A stretch of 55,209 bases of DNA from Candidatus Phocaeicola faecipullorum (GCA_018884025.1 JAHLFB010000152.1:1-55209); one strand, 5' to 3'. Counted from the stretch's first letter, positions 22,802 to 31,120 are shown. Notes: generated from the sequence alone by a model not told the origin. Translations and numbers: made by a program.

Positions 22802-23695
22802 ATGAAGATACTGACAATAATTGTTTCATATAATTTTGAAAAATGGATTGACAAATGTCTCGGTAGTCTATTTTCATCAGAATATCCTACAGAGATATTA
22901 GTCGTTGACAATTGTTCAAAAGACAATACCGTAAGAATAATAAAAAATAAATGGAAAAACGTAAGACTAATAGAATCAAATTCTAATTTAGGCTTCGGAA
23001 AGGCGAATAACATCGGATTTGAAATAGCCATAAAAGAGAAGTTTGATGCTGTATTTCTTCTAAATCAGGATGCATGGATTGACAGTAAAACCATAGGTAC
23101 GATGGTAGAGACATGCCAAAAGTATCCTGAATACGGAATATTATCTCCTGTTCACAGAAGCGGCAATGGTAAAAGTTTTGACAAAGGTTTCAAATCATAT
23201 GCCAATTTAAGCGAAAATAGTAAATTACCATCAAGCGATACCCCTATAGAATGTCAATTCATTAACGCTGCATTCTGGTTCATTCCAGTAAAAGTTTTAA
23301 TGACTGTGGGAGGCTTTTCTCCATTATTCTATCATTACGGAGAAGATAAAGACTATATAAACCGTATCCACTTCCACAATTATCTTATAGGATATATTCC
23401 TTCAATAGAAGGATGCCACGATAGAGAATACAGAAAAGTATCCACTGAGTCATTTTTCCATAGTGAATATGTTTATTTCCTGTCAGAATTCTCGAATATC
23501 AACTATAACCTAATAAAGGCATCAGCCTATAGTGTTCTAGCCGCGATAAAGAAGGCATTTATATCTTTATTGCATGGTAAATTCAATTATTCCATAAAAT
23601 ACGCCAGTATATCATTACGACTGTCGGCAGCAACAAATAAAGTAATAAACACACGTAAGATAACAAAACAAAAGAGCAACAGCTTTCTTGATTAA
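22802..23695 (+). CDS. Family 2 glycosyltransferase (rhamnosyltransferase-like)
   Basis: A 297-residue GT2 enzyme. The N-terminal ILTIIVSYNFEKWIDKCLGSL and EILVVDNCSKDNT form the nucleotide-binding part, followed by SNSNLGFGKANNIG and VFLLNQDAWID (the DxD equivalent). FINAAFWFIPVKVLMTVGGFSPLFYHYGEDKDYINRIHFH is the acceptor-domain pattern seen in WbbL-like rhamnosyltransferases. The C-terminus (about 240-297) is basic and amphipathic, suggesting membrane association. It starts 2 bp after the previous gene, so it is the third gene of the flippase operon. Donor and acceptor sugars are unknown. It converges on the next, minus-strand gene with only 6 bp between stops. Confidence 0.9.
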   Translation: MKILTIIVSYNFEKWIDKCLGSLFSSEYPTEILVVDNCSKDNTVRIIKNKWKNVRLIESNSNLGFGKANNIGFEIAIKEKFDAVFLLNQDAWIDSKTIGTMVETCQKYPEYGILSPVHRSGNGKSFDKGFKSYANLSENSKLPSSDTPIECQFINAAFWFIPVKVLMTVGGFSPLFYHYGEDKDYINRIHFHNYLIGYIPSIEGCHDREYRKVSTESFFHSEYVYFLSEFSNINYNLIKASAYSVLAAIKKAFISLLHGKFNYSIKYASISLRLSAATNKVINTRKITKQKSNSFLD

Positions 23696-23701
23696 ATTGA
23701 A

Positions 23702-24556
23702 TTATTCCATAGATTTCTTTAGCATAAATACCGGAATATTTCCTAATGCAGCAGCTACTTCGGAATATGTACTACCCCATGAGCCATAAATCTTACTCAT
23801 TTTGGACAAAGTGTACATTTCCGTCACTGCTTCTGATATTCCAATAAGTGAACTACGATCGACAGTCTGTCCGGAAGTAAACAGCCTGTCACCGTATTTC
23901 TTTCTGAAAGTTGATTTCACATCGTCAGAGTCTGTCGCCAAATATATTGTAGCCAAAGGATTTAAACGTATTTCTTCATCTATAGCAGAATAAAATAGTT
24001 CGTCAGGACTATTAATTATGGATACAGTATTGTCTGTTCTACGTATATGTACTCCAATTCTGTAATCAGACATTTTTGATATACGTGACAATACAAAATC
24101 ATTAATATTCTTCTCAGGAACAAACAACTCTGAAAGAAGCGAATTTTTATATTCAATCAACGGATAACAAGAAGCGACATAAAGTTCCCCCTGATTTACA
24201 GATGATTCCAATAAAGATATATTATGACAATACTCCTTCACTCTATTTTCATATATACACTTGTCGAAAATGAACTTCTGGGGTAACAAAGGTATCCATA
24301 AATTATGCTTTCTAGGACGATCGAATAATACTTTATTAAAGAAATTTTCTTCAATTATTCTAATCCTATCATCTTCCATAGCACAAAATACATCACGAAA
24401 ATGCGCATTCAGTCCTTTGTCGCGAAACCAATATACATTAAGACCGCAATTACAAATCCTTGACAATTCAACAGCTGACGCTATTGCCCTCATTCGGTTG
24501 GCAAGTCCTCCTACAGGCACCAATGTTATACCTCTTTTCTTACCCAACATAAGCAA
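23702..24556 (-). CDS. Fucosyltransferase-like glycosyltransferase (HxRRxD motif)
   Basis: A 284-residue protein. The N-terminal VGGLANRMRAIASAVELS (about 15-32) resembles the GGLGN-type GDP-binding opening of fucosyltransferase-like enzymes. IGVHIRRTDN places the conserved HxRRxD at His170-Asp175, as in the GT11/GT23/GT65/NodZ superfamily. IYLATDSDDVK and EAVTEMYTLSKMSKIYGSWGSTYSEVAAALG complete the donor-binding half. It probably transfers fucose from GDP-fucose to the surface glycan, but the linkage cannot be told. It is the only minus-strand gene in the glycan cluster, converging on the upstream operon and diverging from the next gene, and must have its own promoter. Confidence 0.75.
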   Translation of the reverse strand: MLMLGKKRGITLVPVGGLANRMRAIASAVELSRICNCGLNVYWFRDKGLNAHFRDVFCAMEDDRIRIIEENFFNKVLFDRPRKHNLWIPLLPQKFIFDKCIYENRVKEYCHNISLLESSVNQGELYVASCYPLIEYKNSLLSELFVPEKNINDFVLSRISKMSDYRIGVHIRRTDNTVSIINSPDELFYSAIDEEIRLNPLATIYLATDSDDVKSTFRKKYGDRLFTSGQTVDRSSLIGISEAVTEMYTLSKMSKIYGSWGSTYSEVAAALGNIPVFMLKKSME

Positions 24557-24672
24557 CCATTATATTATCACAATTCAAAAACAAGTTGTGTAAATATGAT
24601 TATTAAAAAAAATTTAATCGAATTATAAATTCTATTATGCCCACAAAAGTAATCAAGTTTGTTTTCTTTTGC

Positions 24673-24681
24673 TACTTTTGC
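24673..24681 (+). promoter_or_regulatory. -7 promoter element that fixes the start of the next glycosyltransferase
   Basis: TACTTTTGC fits TAnnTTTGC. It lies after an in-frame ATG at 24659 and 28 bp before the ATG at 24710, so the downstream ATG must be used by transcripts from here. Confidence 0.55.
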
Positions 24682-24709
24682 AAATGAAAATTATAAAAGC
24701 ATCAAACAA

Positions 24710-25621
24710 ATGGAATATTCTCCCATACTCCTTTTCGTATTTAACCGTCCAGACCATGTACGTCGAACCATAGCGGCATTACAACGCAATACTCTTGCCG
24801 CCGAAAGTGTGTTATACATTTATTCGGATGCTGCCAGAACTCCTGAACAAAAAGAATCTGTTAATGAGGTAAGAAAATACATACACTCCATCAACGGATT
24901 CAAGGAAATACACATCATAGAAAGAAAGGAAAATTGGGGACTTGCCAGAAACATTATAGACGGAGTTACAACAAAAGTCAAAGAGTACGGCAAGGTAATT
25001 GTGCTTGAAGACGATTTGGTCACAGCGCCATATTTTCTCAAATTCATGAATGATGCCCTGTATATATACAAAGATGAAGAAAAAGTGGGACATATACAAG
25101 GTTGTGACTTCACGCAGGATACCTCACTACCTGATACATTTCTAATAAAATGGACAGGTAGCTGGGGATGGGCTACATGGGAAAGAGCATGGAAATATTT
25201 CAATCCGGACGGGAAGGTACTACTTGAAGAACTTGAAAAAAGAAATCTTACATATACCTTCGATTTCAACGGAAGATACGGATTTACCCGCATGCTCAGA
25301 AGACAAATTGAAGGGAAAAACAATTCATGGGCCATACGATGGAACGCTTCACTGTTTCTAAATGACATACTATCGCTAAACGTCGGCAAATCACTTGTAC
25401 AGAATGAAGGATTTGACGGTAGCGGCACTAATTGTGGCGGTGGAGGACTGTATTCGTCAAATCTTTTTATGGACAGAATTGAAGTGAAAAGAATAATTCC
25501 AGCCATAGAAAACAAAGAGGCAAGACAGGCTTACGTGAGATACTATGCACGCACCAACTCATTCATGGCGAAAGCCATCAGAAGGATAAAACGCACTCTT
25601 AAGGGTGATTTCGGAAGATAA
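24710..25621 (+). CDS. Glycosyltransferase, GT-A fold (GT2-like / GNT-I-like sugar transferase)
   Basis: A 303-residue protein. The N-terminal PILLFVFNRPDHVRRTIAALQ is the first strand-helix of a GT-A fold, and KVIVLEDDLV holds the acidic DxD-type motif (Glu100-Asp102). NWGLARNIIDGV and WTGSWGWATWERAWKYF are strongly conserved patterns in bacterial proteins annotated as sugar transferases related to GNT-I. The ATG at 24710 is chosen because the promoter at 24673 lies downstream of the longer ORF start. It stands alone between promoters and follows the divergent fucosyltransferase-like gene. The donor sugar is unknown. Confidence 0.85.
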   Translation: MEYSPILLFVFNRPDHVRRTIAALQRNTLAAESVLYIYSDAARTPEQKESVNEVRKYIHSINGFKEIHIIERKENWGLARNIIDGVTTKVKEYGKVIVLEDDLVTAPYFLKFMNDALYIYKDEEKVGHIQGCDFTQDTSLPDTFLIKWTGSWGWATWERAWKYFNPDGKVLLEELEKRNLTYTFDFNGRYGFTRMLRRQIEGKNNSWAIRWNASLFLNDILSLNVGKSLVQNEGFDGSGTNCGGGGLYSSNLFMDRIEVKRIIPAIENKEARQAYVRYYARTNSFMAKAIRRIKRTLKGDFGR

Positions 25622-25701
25622 ACCGGCTCACAATGCCGTTTTTAACAATATTCAGACAAATTATTCCTACTTTAATTAGGATAAACAACGACAGTAAGCA
25701 T

Positions 25702-25710
25702 TATCTTTGC
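25702..25710 (+). promoter_or_regulatory. -7 promoter element for the GT4/GT2 pair
   Basis: TATCTTTGC is a perfect TAnnTTTGC match, 15 bp before the ATG at 25726. It lies inside the longer in-frame extension that begins at 25633 and therefore argues for the 25726 start. Confidence 0.6.
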
Positions 25711-25725
25711 AAAAAATTCCCAATC

Positions 25726-26988
25726 ATGAGAATACTGATTATAAACACGGCAGAACGCATAGGAGGCGCAGCCATTGCAGCAAGCCGACTGATGGATGCA
25801 CTGAAGAACAATGGTATCAAAACTAAAATGCTTGTCCGCAACAAACAGACAGAGCAACTAACCGTCATCCCCCTGAAAAGTTCATGGAGGAGAATATGGC
25901 AATTTGCATGGGAACGTATTGTCATATGGATAGCAAACGGATTCACACGTCGTAACCTGTTTGCCGTTGACATAGCCAACACAGGAACAGATATCACACA
26001 ACTGCACGAATTTATACAAGCTGACGTGATACACCTGCATTGGATTAATCAGGGAATGCTTTCACTAAACGACATAGAGAAAATACTTAAATCAGGCAAA
26101 CCAGTTGTTTGGACAATGCACGACATGTGGCCATTCACCGGAATATGTCATCATGCAGGAGAATGCAAGAAATATGAGACACAATGCCATAACTGCGAAT
26201 TACTGTTGAAACCTCATAAAAAAGATTTATCATATACGGTATTCAAGAAAAAACAAAAAATATTCTCAAACTCTAAAATAACATTCGTAGCCTGTAGTCA
26301 CTGGCTGGAAGAGAAAGCCAGAAAGAGCATGCTTACTTTAAACCAGGATATAACAAGCATCCCTAACGCAATAAACACAAATCTCTTCATGCCACGTGAC
26401 AAAAAAACAGTTAGGGAAAAATTAGGGCTGCCGCTTGAAAAGAAACTCCTTTTGTTCGGTTCTGTAAAAATTACAGATAAACGTAAGGGAATAGACTATC
26501 TTATAGAAGCATGTAACATACTTTCAAAAAACGAGCCTGAATTTGCCAAGGAACTGGGAGTTGTTATAATGGGAATGAATTCCGAACAATTTACATCGTT
26601 GTTCCCTTTTCCTATATACAGCATGAGCTATGTAAAAAGTGAAAAGGACCTTGTGGACATATATAATTCGGTAGATGTATATGTGACACCATCATTACAG
26701 GAAAATCTGCCCAATACAATAGTAGAAGCCATGTCATGCGGTATTCCTTGCGTAGGTTTCCAGACAGGAGGTATTCCACAGATGATAGACCACCTTCACA
26801 ACGGATATGTAGCAGAATACAAGTCAGCATCAGACCTGGCAAATGGAATAAAATGGGTACTCACTGACGGCGACTACCAGACACTCAGCGAGGAAGCACA
26901 CCGTAAAGCCGTAAACACATATTCCGAATCAATAGTAGCACATCAATATATCCAGATTTACAATAAGATAACAGGCAAAAATGCATAG
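25726..26988 (+). CDS. Family 4 glycosyltransferase (WcaC-like)
   Basis: A 420-residue GT-B glycosyltransferase. The N-terminal MRILIINTAERIGGAAIAASRL is the glycine-rich opening of GT4 enzymes. WTMHDMWPFTGICHHAGECKKYETQCHNCELL is characteristic of the WcaC/colanic-acid group. The C-terminal donor half has LLLFGSVKITDKRKGIDYLIEA and VTPSLQENLPNTIVEAMSCGIPCVGFQTGG, the EX7E motif that binds the nucleotide-sugar. The start is set by the promoter at 25702-25710. It overlaps the following GT2 gene by 8 bp, so the two form a translationally coupled pair adding consecutive sugars. Confidence 0.93.
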   Translation: MRILIINTAERIGGAAIAASRLMDALKNNGIKTKMLVRNKQTEQLTVIPLKSSWRRIWQFAWERIVIWIANGFTRRNLFAVDIANTGTDITQLHEFIQADVIHLHWINQGMLSLNDIEKILKSGKPVVWTMHDMWPFTGICHHAGECKKYETQCHNCELLLKPHKKDLSYTVFKKKQKIFSNSKITFVACSHWLEEKARKSMLTLNQDITSIPNAINTNLFMPRDKKTVREKLGLPLEKKLLLFGSVKITDKRKGIDYLIEACNILSKNEPEFAKELGVVIMGMNSEQFTSLFPFPIYSMSYVKSEKDLVDIYNSVDVYVTPSLQENLPNTIVEAMSCGIPCVGFQTGGIPQMIDHLHNGYVAEYKSASDLANGIKWVLTDGDYQTLSEEAHRKAVNTYSESIVAHQYIQIYNKITGKNA

Positions 26989-27757
26989 CCCCATCCAGAA
27001 CTACCATATACAGCGTCAGCATCCAAAATTCAGCATTATCACAGTAACGTATAATGCAGAGAAAGTTTTGGAAGACACTATACAAAGTGTCATTACACAG
27101 TCTTACAAGAATGTGGAATACATCATCGTGGATGGAGGCTCTAAAGACGGTACACTGAAGATAGTAGAGAAATATAAGCAGCATATAGCCTGTCTCGTCA
27201 GCGAACCTGACAAAGGACTGTACGATGCCATGAACAAGGGAATGAAACTGGCTACTGGCGACTACATTTGTTTTCTCAATGCCGGAGACGAACTTCACGA
27301 AGACGACACATTGTTCTATATGGTACACAGCATTAAAGGCGATACACTGCCCGATGTGATATATGGCGAAACGGCAATTGTAGATGAAAACGGACATTTC
27401 ATACGAATGCGACGCCTGTCAGCTCCGGAGATACTGACATGGAAAAGTTTCAGAAAAGGCATGCTGGTATGCCATCAGGCTTTCTTCGTACGCCGGGAAC
27501 TTGCCATAAGCGAACCTTATAACCTGGAATACCGTTTCTCGGCAGATTTCGACTGGTGCATACGCATAATGAAAAAGAGCAAGGAAATACATAATTCCTG
27601 CCTTACCATTATAGACTACTTAAACGAGGGAATGACAACCCGAAACCATAAAGCATCTTTAATGGAACGTTTTCACATAATGTGTCATTATTATGGCTAC
27701 ATATCTACTGTTGCCAATCATTTGTGGTTCATAATAAGGGCAATCCTGAAGAAATAA
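26981..27757 (+). CDS. Family 2 glycosyltransferase (WcaE-like)
   Basis: A 258-residue GT2 enzyme. FSIITVTYNAEKVLEDTIQSVITQSYKNVEYIIVDGGSKDGT (about 17-58) is the canonical GT2 opening. EPDKGLYDAMNKGMKLATGDYICFLNAGDEL (about 77-105) holds the DxD-equivalent region and is close to the colanic acid WcaE type. FSADFDWCIRI is the acceptor-domain motif. It overlaps the preceding GT4 gene by 8 bp. The WcaC-like plus WcaE-like combination suggests a colanic-acid-like or other extracellular glycan step, though neither substrate can be read from sequence. Confidence 0.92.
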   Translation: MHSPIQNYHIQRQHPKFSIITVTYNAEKVLEDTIQSVITQSYKNVEYIIVDGGSKDGTLKIVEKYKQHIACLVSEPDKGLYDAMNKGMKLATGDYICFLNAGDELHEDDTLFYMVHSIKGDTLPDVIYGETAIVDENGHFIRMRRLSAPEILTWKSFRKGMLVCHQAFFVRRELAISEPYNLEYRFSADFDWCIRIMKKSKEIHNSCLTIIDYLNEGMTTRNHKASLMERFHIMCHYYGYISTVANHLWFIIRAILKK

Positions 27758-27837
27758 GTTTCCTGTCAGCCGTTTGTACCAGGAGTTGAAAATACATCTT
27801 AATAATTCAGAAAAACAAATAAGACAGGTCTCTTAAA

Positions 27838-27868
27838 TTTGTAATGATTACAAATTTATATATTTTTG
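27838..27868 (+). promoter_or_regulatory. Complete Bacteroidetes promoter (-33 TTTG, -7 TATTTTTG) for uraH
   Basis: TTTG at 27838-27841 is followed by a 19-bp spacer and TATTTTTG at 27861-27868. This matches the consensus TTTG-N19-21-TAnnTTTG and is the clearest full promoter in the window. The uraH ATG lies 39 bp downstream. Confidence 0.75.
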
Positions 27869-27907
27869 TCTCATAAGTAATTCATTAATCATCTAAAACC
27901 AAAGCTT

Positions 27908-28324
27908 ATGAGAAAAATCTTACTATTAACCGCACTATTTGCGTTCCTGTCATCACTGCAAGTATTTTCACAAGAAAAACAGTATCAGCTGTCAAGCCAT
28001 ATTCTTGATATAAATACAGGCTATCCTGCAAAAGATGTAAAAATCAGCCTGCACAAGATGGAAACTGCAGACAAATGGGTTTGTATTGACGAAAAGACAA
28101 CAGACAATAATGGCAGGGTAAAAAATTTCCTGTTACAAGACGGTCAAACAGACAACAAAGGTATTTACAAACTGACATTCCACACCGAACCTTATTTTAA
28201 ATCGCAAGACAAAGAGTCTTTCTATCCGTTTATTGAAGTTGTATTCGAGATTAAGGACAACAGTCATTATCATGTACCTATAACCCTGTCACCTTACGGA
28301 TATTCCACTTACAGGGGAAACTGA
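27908..28324 (+). CDS. uraH: Exported 5-hydroxyisourate hydrolase (transthyretin-like)
   Basis: A 138-residue transthyretin-related protein with a cleavable signal peptide (MRKILLLTALFAFLSSLQVFSQ), so it should act in the periplasm. HIU hydrolases convert 5-hydroxyisourate, the product of urate oxidation, to OHCU. LSSHILD holds His31, Arg70 lies in NNGRVKNFL, and HYHVPITLSPYGYSTYRGN holds His120/His122. Those are the positions of the catalytic residues, in the usual order. The C-terminal tetrapeptide is YRGN where the family normally ends in YRGS. That Ser is an active-site residue, so activity may be altered. No urate oxidase or OHCU decarboxylase gene is nearby. The gene is monocistronic, with a strong promoter and a terminator. 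Confidence 0.87.
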   Translation: MRKILLLTALFAFLSSLQVFSQEKQYQLSSHILDINTGYPAKDVKISLHKMETADKWVCIDEKTTDNNGRVKNFLLQDGQTDNKGIYKLTFHTEPYFKSQDKESFYPFIEVVFEIKDNSHYHVPITLSPYGYSTYRGN

Positions 28325-28355
28325 CAAACCAAGACCGAACCGCAAAATAAAAAAT

Positions 28356-28401
28356 CAGGCGTTTCATGGATTATATATGTCGATAATCCGCGAAACGCCT
28401 G
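28356..28401. terminator. Bidirectional terminator between convergent uraH and the YfhO-type gene
   Basis: CAGGCGTTTC (28356-28365) pairs with GAAACGCCTG (28392-28401), and inside it GGATTAT (28368-28374) pairs with ATAATCC (28383-28389). The stem is nearly 20 bp. On the minus strand it is followed by TGATTTTTTATTTT, and on the plus strand by TATTTATTTACC, so it can serve both genes and best serves the minus one. Confidence 0.75.
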
Positions 28402-28412
28402 TATTTATTTAC

Positions 28413-28500
28413 CGTTACACGTTCGTGTTACGCTCGTTGCACGTACGTGTTACACGCGTTACACCTTCGTGTTCCACCCGTTACACGTACGTGTAACGCC
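28413..28500. repeat. Four 22-bp tandem repeats, each a near-palindrome
   Basis: Four units of exactly 22 bp occupy 28413-28434, 28435-28456, 28457-28478 and 28479-28500. The core is CGTTACACGTACGTGTAACG. In the last unit this 20-mer is a perfect palindrome, and the others differ at a few positions. The array starts 9 bp after the stop codon of the minus-strand YfhO-type gene and precedes its terminator, so it would be in that gene's 3' untranslated RNA. There are no spacers and no cas genes, so it is not a CRISPR array. Confidence 0.9.
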
Positions 28501-28508
28501 AACCATGT

Positions 28509-30998
28509 TTAAGACTTTCTTTTTCTAGACTCTATCACTATTACAACTATGGCACAAAGAGCAAGCAATGCCAACGCTATATACGCTATAGTTTCTGTTA
28601 CGTGAAGTGACTTCGGATCGAACTTAAACTCAATCACATGTTTTCCCGCCGGAACATTCATTGCACGCAATATATAGTCAGCACGCCCATGTTCCACTTC
28701 TTCGCCGTCTATAGTAGAAATCCATCCCGGATAATATATTTCGGAGAATACCACTACCCCTCCGTTCTTTGAACTAACTTCATATTTCAGGTCATTAGGC
28801 TGATATTCTTTCAGAACTATATAATCCAATGAATCCGGAGCCTGTACATTCTTTACCTGAGCTTCAAAACGTCTGTCAACTACAGCATTATGCAGCGGAT
28901 TAATATTATGTAATGCCTCTATTTCCTCATTGGCATTATCAACATATTCCACATTATCAACAAACCACGCATTTCCATAAGCATAAGGATTAAACACGGG
29001 AACTGTTTTTCCTCCCTGAAGCGGAAGGATGAAATATCTGGTATTCAGCATATTCAATACAGGGAAAGCATTACTGTCAACCTTATTCATATCACCTCCG
29101 GCTTCTGACAGTTTTGAGAAGACTCCGCTCATCTCACCCTGTATATGCTCCTCTATCATTTCCTGATATCTACGCAGTTTGGCGGCATGATAGCCTCCTA
29201 TACTCTTGTGCCAATATGCAGTATTATTCTCATTGAACGTATTTACCGCCAGATTCAGCACCCTGTAATCCAATGTCTTGTCTTTCAGTATCTCCTTGTC
29301 GGTTTCAGACGGTTGCATATACGGCTTCATCTTTGTGTCCTTAGCCACAAACTGTTCGTCGTACAAATAGCGTTTGTTCACTCCCCACATATCAACCAGA
29401 CACAGTACAGTTATCAATACTACTGTAGCCCTGACCTTAAGTTTACCTACAGAATAAGCATAAACCAGAGCAACACCTATCATGATGATAATAAAACTAC
29501 GCCATGCGTCAGAAGTGAATATCGACACACGCACTTCTTCAAGATTTGTCAGAATAGGAACAAGCTGTTCCTGAGGAATTGCATTCTGAAGCGCAGACAT
29601 CTCCATAGTAGAAACGTACGATGAGAAAAACACATGAGGTGCCACAGCAAACAGTAAAGACAATCCTCCCGTCAGAGCAAGACTGGTATAAAATGCTTTT
29701 GCGTTCTCCTTTATTACATTCGGACGGTCAAGTATTTCTTTCAGAGCCATAATAGCAAGGAGAGGTATCGTAAATTCTGCTATTACAAGTATTGACGAAA
29801 CAGCACGGAACTTATTATACATCGGTACATAATCTATAAAGAAGTCTGTTACCCCCATAAAGTTCTTTCCCCAGGAGAGTACAATGGAGAAAACTGTTCC
29901 AGCCAGCAAAGCCCACTTCATAGGACCTTTAACAATGAAACATCCCAGAATAAAAAGGAATACAACAAATGCGCCCACATATACCGGACCTGACGTTCCA
30001 GGCTGCTCACCCCAATATTGTCCTAACTGTGAGTACAATCCACGATACATCGGATTAGCCTTTTTCATGGCATCTTCATTGGCGGCAAGCGGCACAGACG
30101 CACCACCTTTTACATTAGGAACAAGAAGTGAAAAAGTCTCGCCTATACCATAACTCCACTGAGTTATATAATCGCGTTCCAATCCGCTGTCAGTCTGATT
30201 TGCAGAGTTTTCCTTTACAAGTTCACTTTTACCTCGCATACTCTCCTTACTATATTGGTATGTATGATATAAGTTTGAGATATTTACACATACACCTATA
30301 AGACCTGCCAGTACCAGTACGCCGGAAGCCTTGACAAACTCCTTTAGCTTATTATCCCTATAAGCCATAACGCCGTATGCCACAGCCATAAACAGCATCA
30401 CGAACAGGAAGTAATAACTCATCTGCGGATGGTTGGACAATATCTGCAATGCCACAAACAATGCCGTCAGAAATCCCCCTGCCAGATACTTTCCACGATA
30501 TACCAATACCATACCGGCTATCGTTGGAGGAATATATGCCAAAGTGACAAATTTCCAGATATGACCTGCCGCAATTATTATGAAAAAATACGATGAAAAT
30601 GCCCATATAATAGCGCCTAACGCCGAAAGCCACACTTTAAAGTTAAACGCGCGCAACAAGATATAGAAACCTAAAAGCATTATGAAAACATACCATGTAC
30701 ACGAAGGAAGAAAAAGCCCATACAGTTTCTGTACAAAGCCAAGTACCTTGGTCGAATCATAACTTGGAGACATCTGATAAGTAGGCATACCTCCAAATAT
30801 CGCATTAGTCCATCTGGTGCGTTCGCCCGTTTTCTCCATATACTCTTTCTGCTCCTGTCCGGCACCTATACCTGCAACGGCATCATCCTGTGCCAACACT
30901 CGTCCTTCTGTGACTGCCGGGAAGAAGTATGCGAACGATATTACCGCAAACAATACCACAGCCACAATATCCGGAATAAGTTTTTTGAATAAATTCAT
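28509..30998 (-). CDS. YfhO-family polytopic membrane protein (putative GT-C type)
   Basis: An 829-residue inner-membrane protein with about a dozen hydrophobic helices between residues 10 and 540 and one near the C-terminus (ETIAYIALALLALCAIVVIVI). The first periplasmic loop has GRVLAQDDAVAGIGAGQEQKEY and TRWTNAIFGGMPTYQ, the region that carries acidic residues in GT-C enzymes. The soluble C-terminal part (about 560-795) includes YRVLNLAVNTFNENNTAYWHKSIGGYHAAKLRRYQE and VVFSEIYYPGWISTIDGEEV, as in YfhO proteins. YfhO in Bacillus is linked to lipoteichoic acid glycosylation. Here a lipid-linked sugar transferase role is only inferred. It has its own promoter at 31047-31055. Confidence 0.87.
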   Translation of the reverse strand: MNLFKKLIPDIVAVVLFAVISFAYFFPAVTEGRVLAQDDAVAGIGAGQEQKEYMEKTGERTRWTNAIFGGMPTYQMSPSYDSTKVLGFVQKLYGLFLPSCTWYVFIMLLGFYILLRAFNFKVWLSALGAIIWAFSSYFFIIIAAGHIWKFVTLAYIPPTIAGMVLVYRGKYLAGGFLTALFVALQILSNHPQMSYYFLFVMLFMAVAYGVMAYRDNKLKEFVKASGVLVLAGLIGVCVNISNLYHTYQYSKESMRGKSELVKENSANQTDSGLERDYITQWSYGIGETFSLLVPNVKGGASVPLAANEDAMKKANPMYRGLYSQLGQYWGEQPGTSGPVYVGAFVVFLFILGCFIVKGPMKWALLAGTVFSIVLSWGKNFMGVTDFFIDYVPMYNKFRAVSSILVIAEFTIPLLAIMALKEILDRPNVIKENAKAFYTSLALTGGLSLLFAVAPHVFFSSYVSTMEMSALQNAIPQEQLVPILTNLEEVRVSIFTSDAWRSFIIIMIGVALVYAYSVGKLKVRATVVLITVLCLVDMWGVNKRYLYDEQFVAKDTKMKPYMQPSETDKEILKDKTLDYRVLNLAVNTFNENNTAYWHKSIGGYHAAKLRRYQEMIEEHIQGEMSGVFSKLSEAGGDMNKVDSNAFPVLNMLNTRYFILPLQGGKTVPVFNPYAYGNAWFVDNVEYVDNANEEIEALHNINPLHNAVVDRRFEAQVKNVQAPDSLDYIVLKEYQPNDLKYEVSSKNGGVVVFSEIYYPGWISTIDGEEVEHGRADYILRAMNVPAGKHVIEFKFDPKSLHVTETIAYIALALLALCAIVVIVIESRKRKS

Positions 30999-31046
30999 AC
31001 TATATCAAAGAATTGAAAAATTAAATAAACTATTAGTATTCAGTCG

Positions 31047-31055
31047 GCAAAGATA
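31047..31055 (-). promoter_or_regulatory. -7 promoter element for the YfhO-type gene
   Basis: On the minus strand TATCTTTGC is a perfect TAnnTTTGC match, 49 bp before the ATG at 30998. It lies 24 bp from the divergent mtnN -7 element. Confidence 0.65.
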
Positions 31056-31078
31056 ACATAATACTGCTTGAAATATTG

Positions 31079-31087
31079 TAAATTTGC
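31079..31087 (+). promoter_or_regulatory. -7 promoter element for mtnN
   Basis: TAAATTTGC matches TAnnTTTGC, 34 bp before the mtnN ATG. Together with the minus-strand element at 31047 it forms a compact divergent promoter region. Confidence 0.6.
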
Positions 31088-31120
31088 CAGCGAAAATCAA
31101 AATTAGAATAAAATAACCGG

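Noticed and set aside
28413-28500. CRISPR array
   Set aside because: The 22-bp units are directly joined, are themselves palindromic, have no unique spacers, and no cas gene is in the window.
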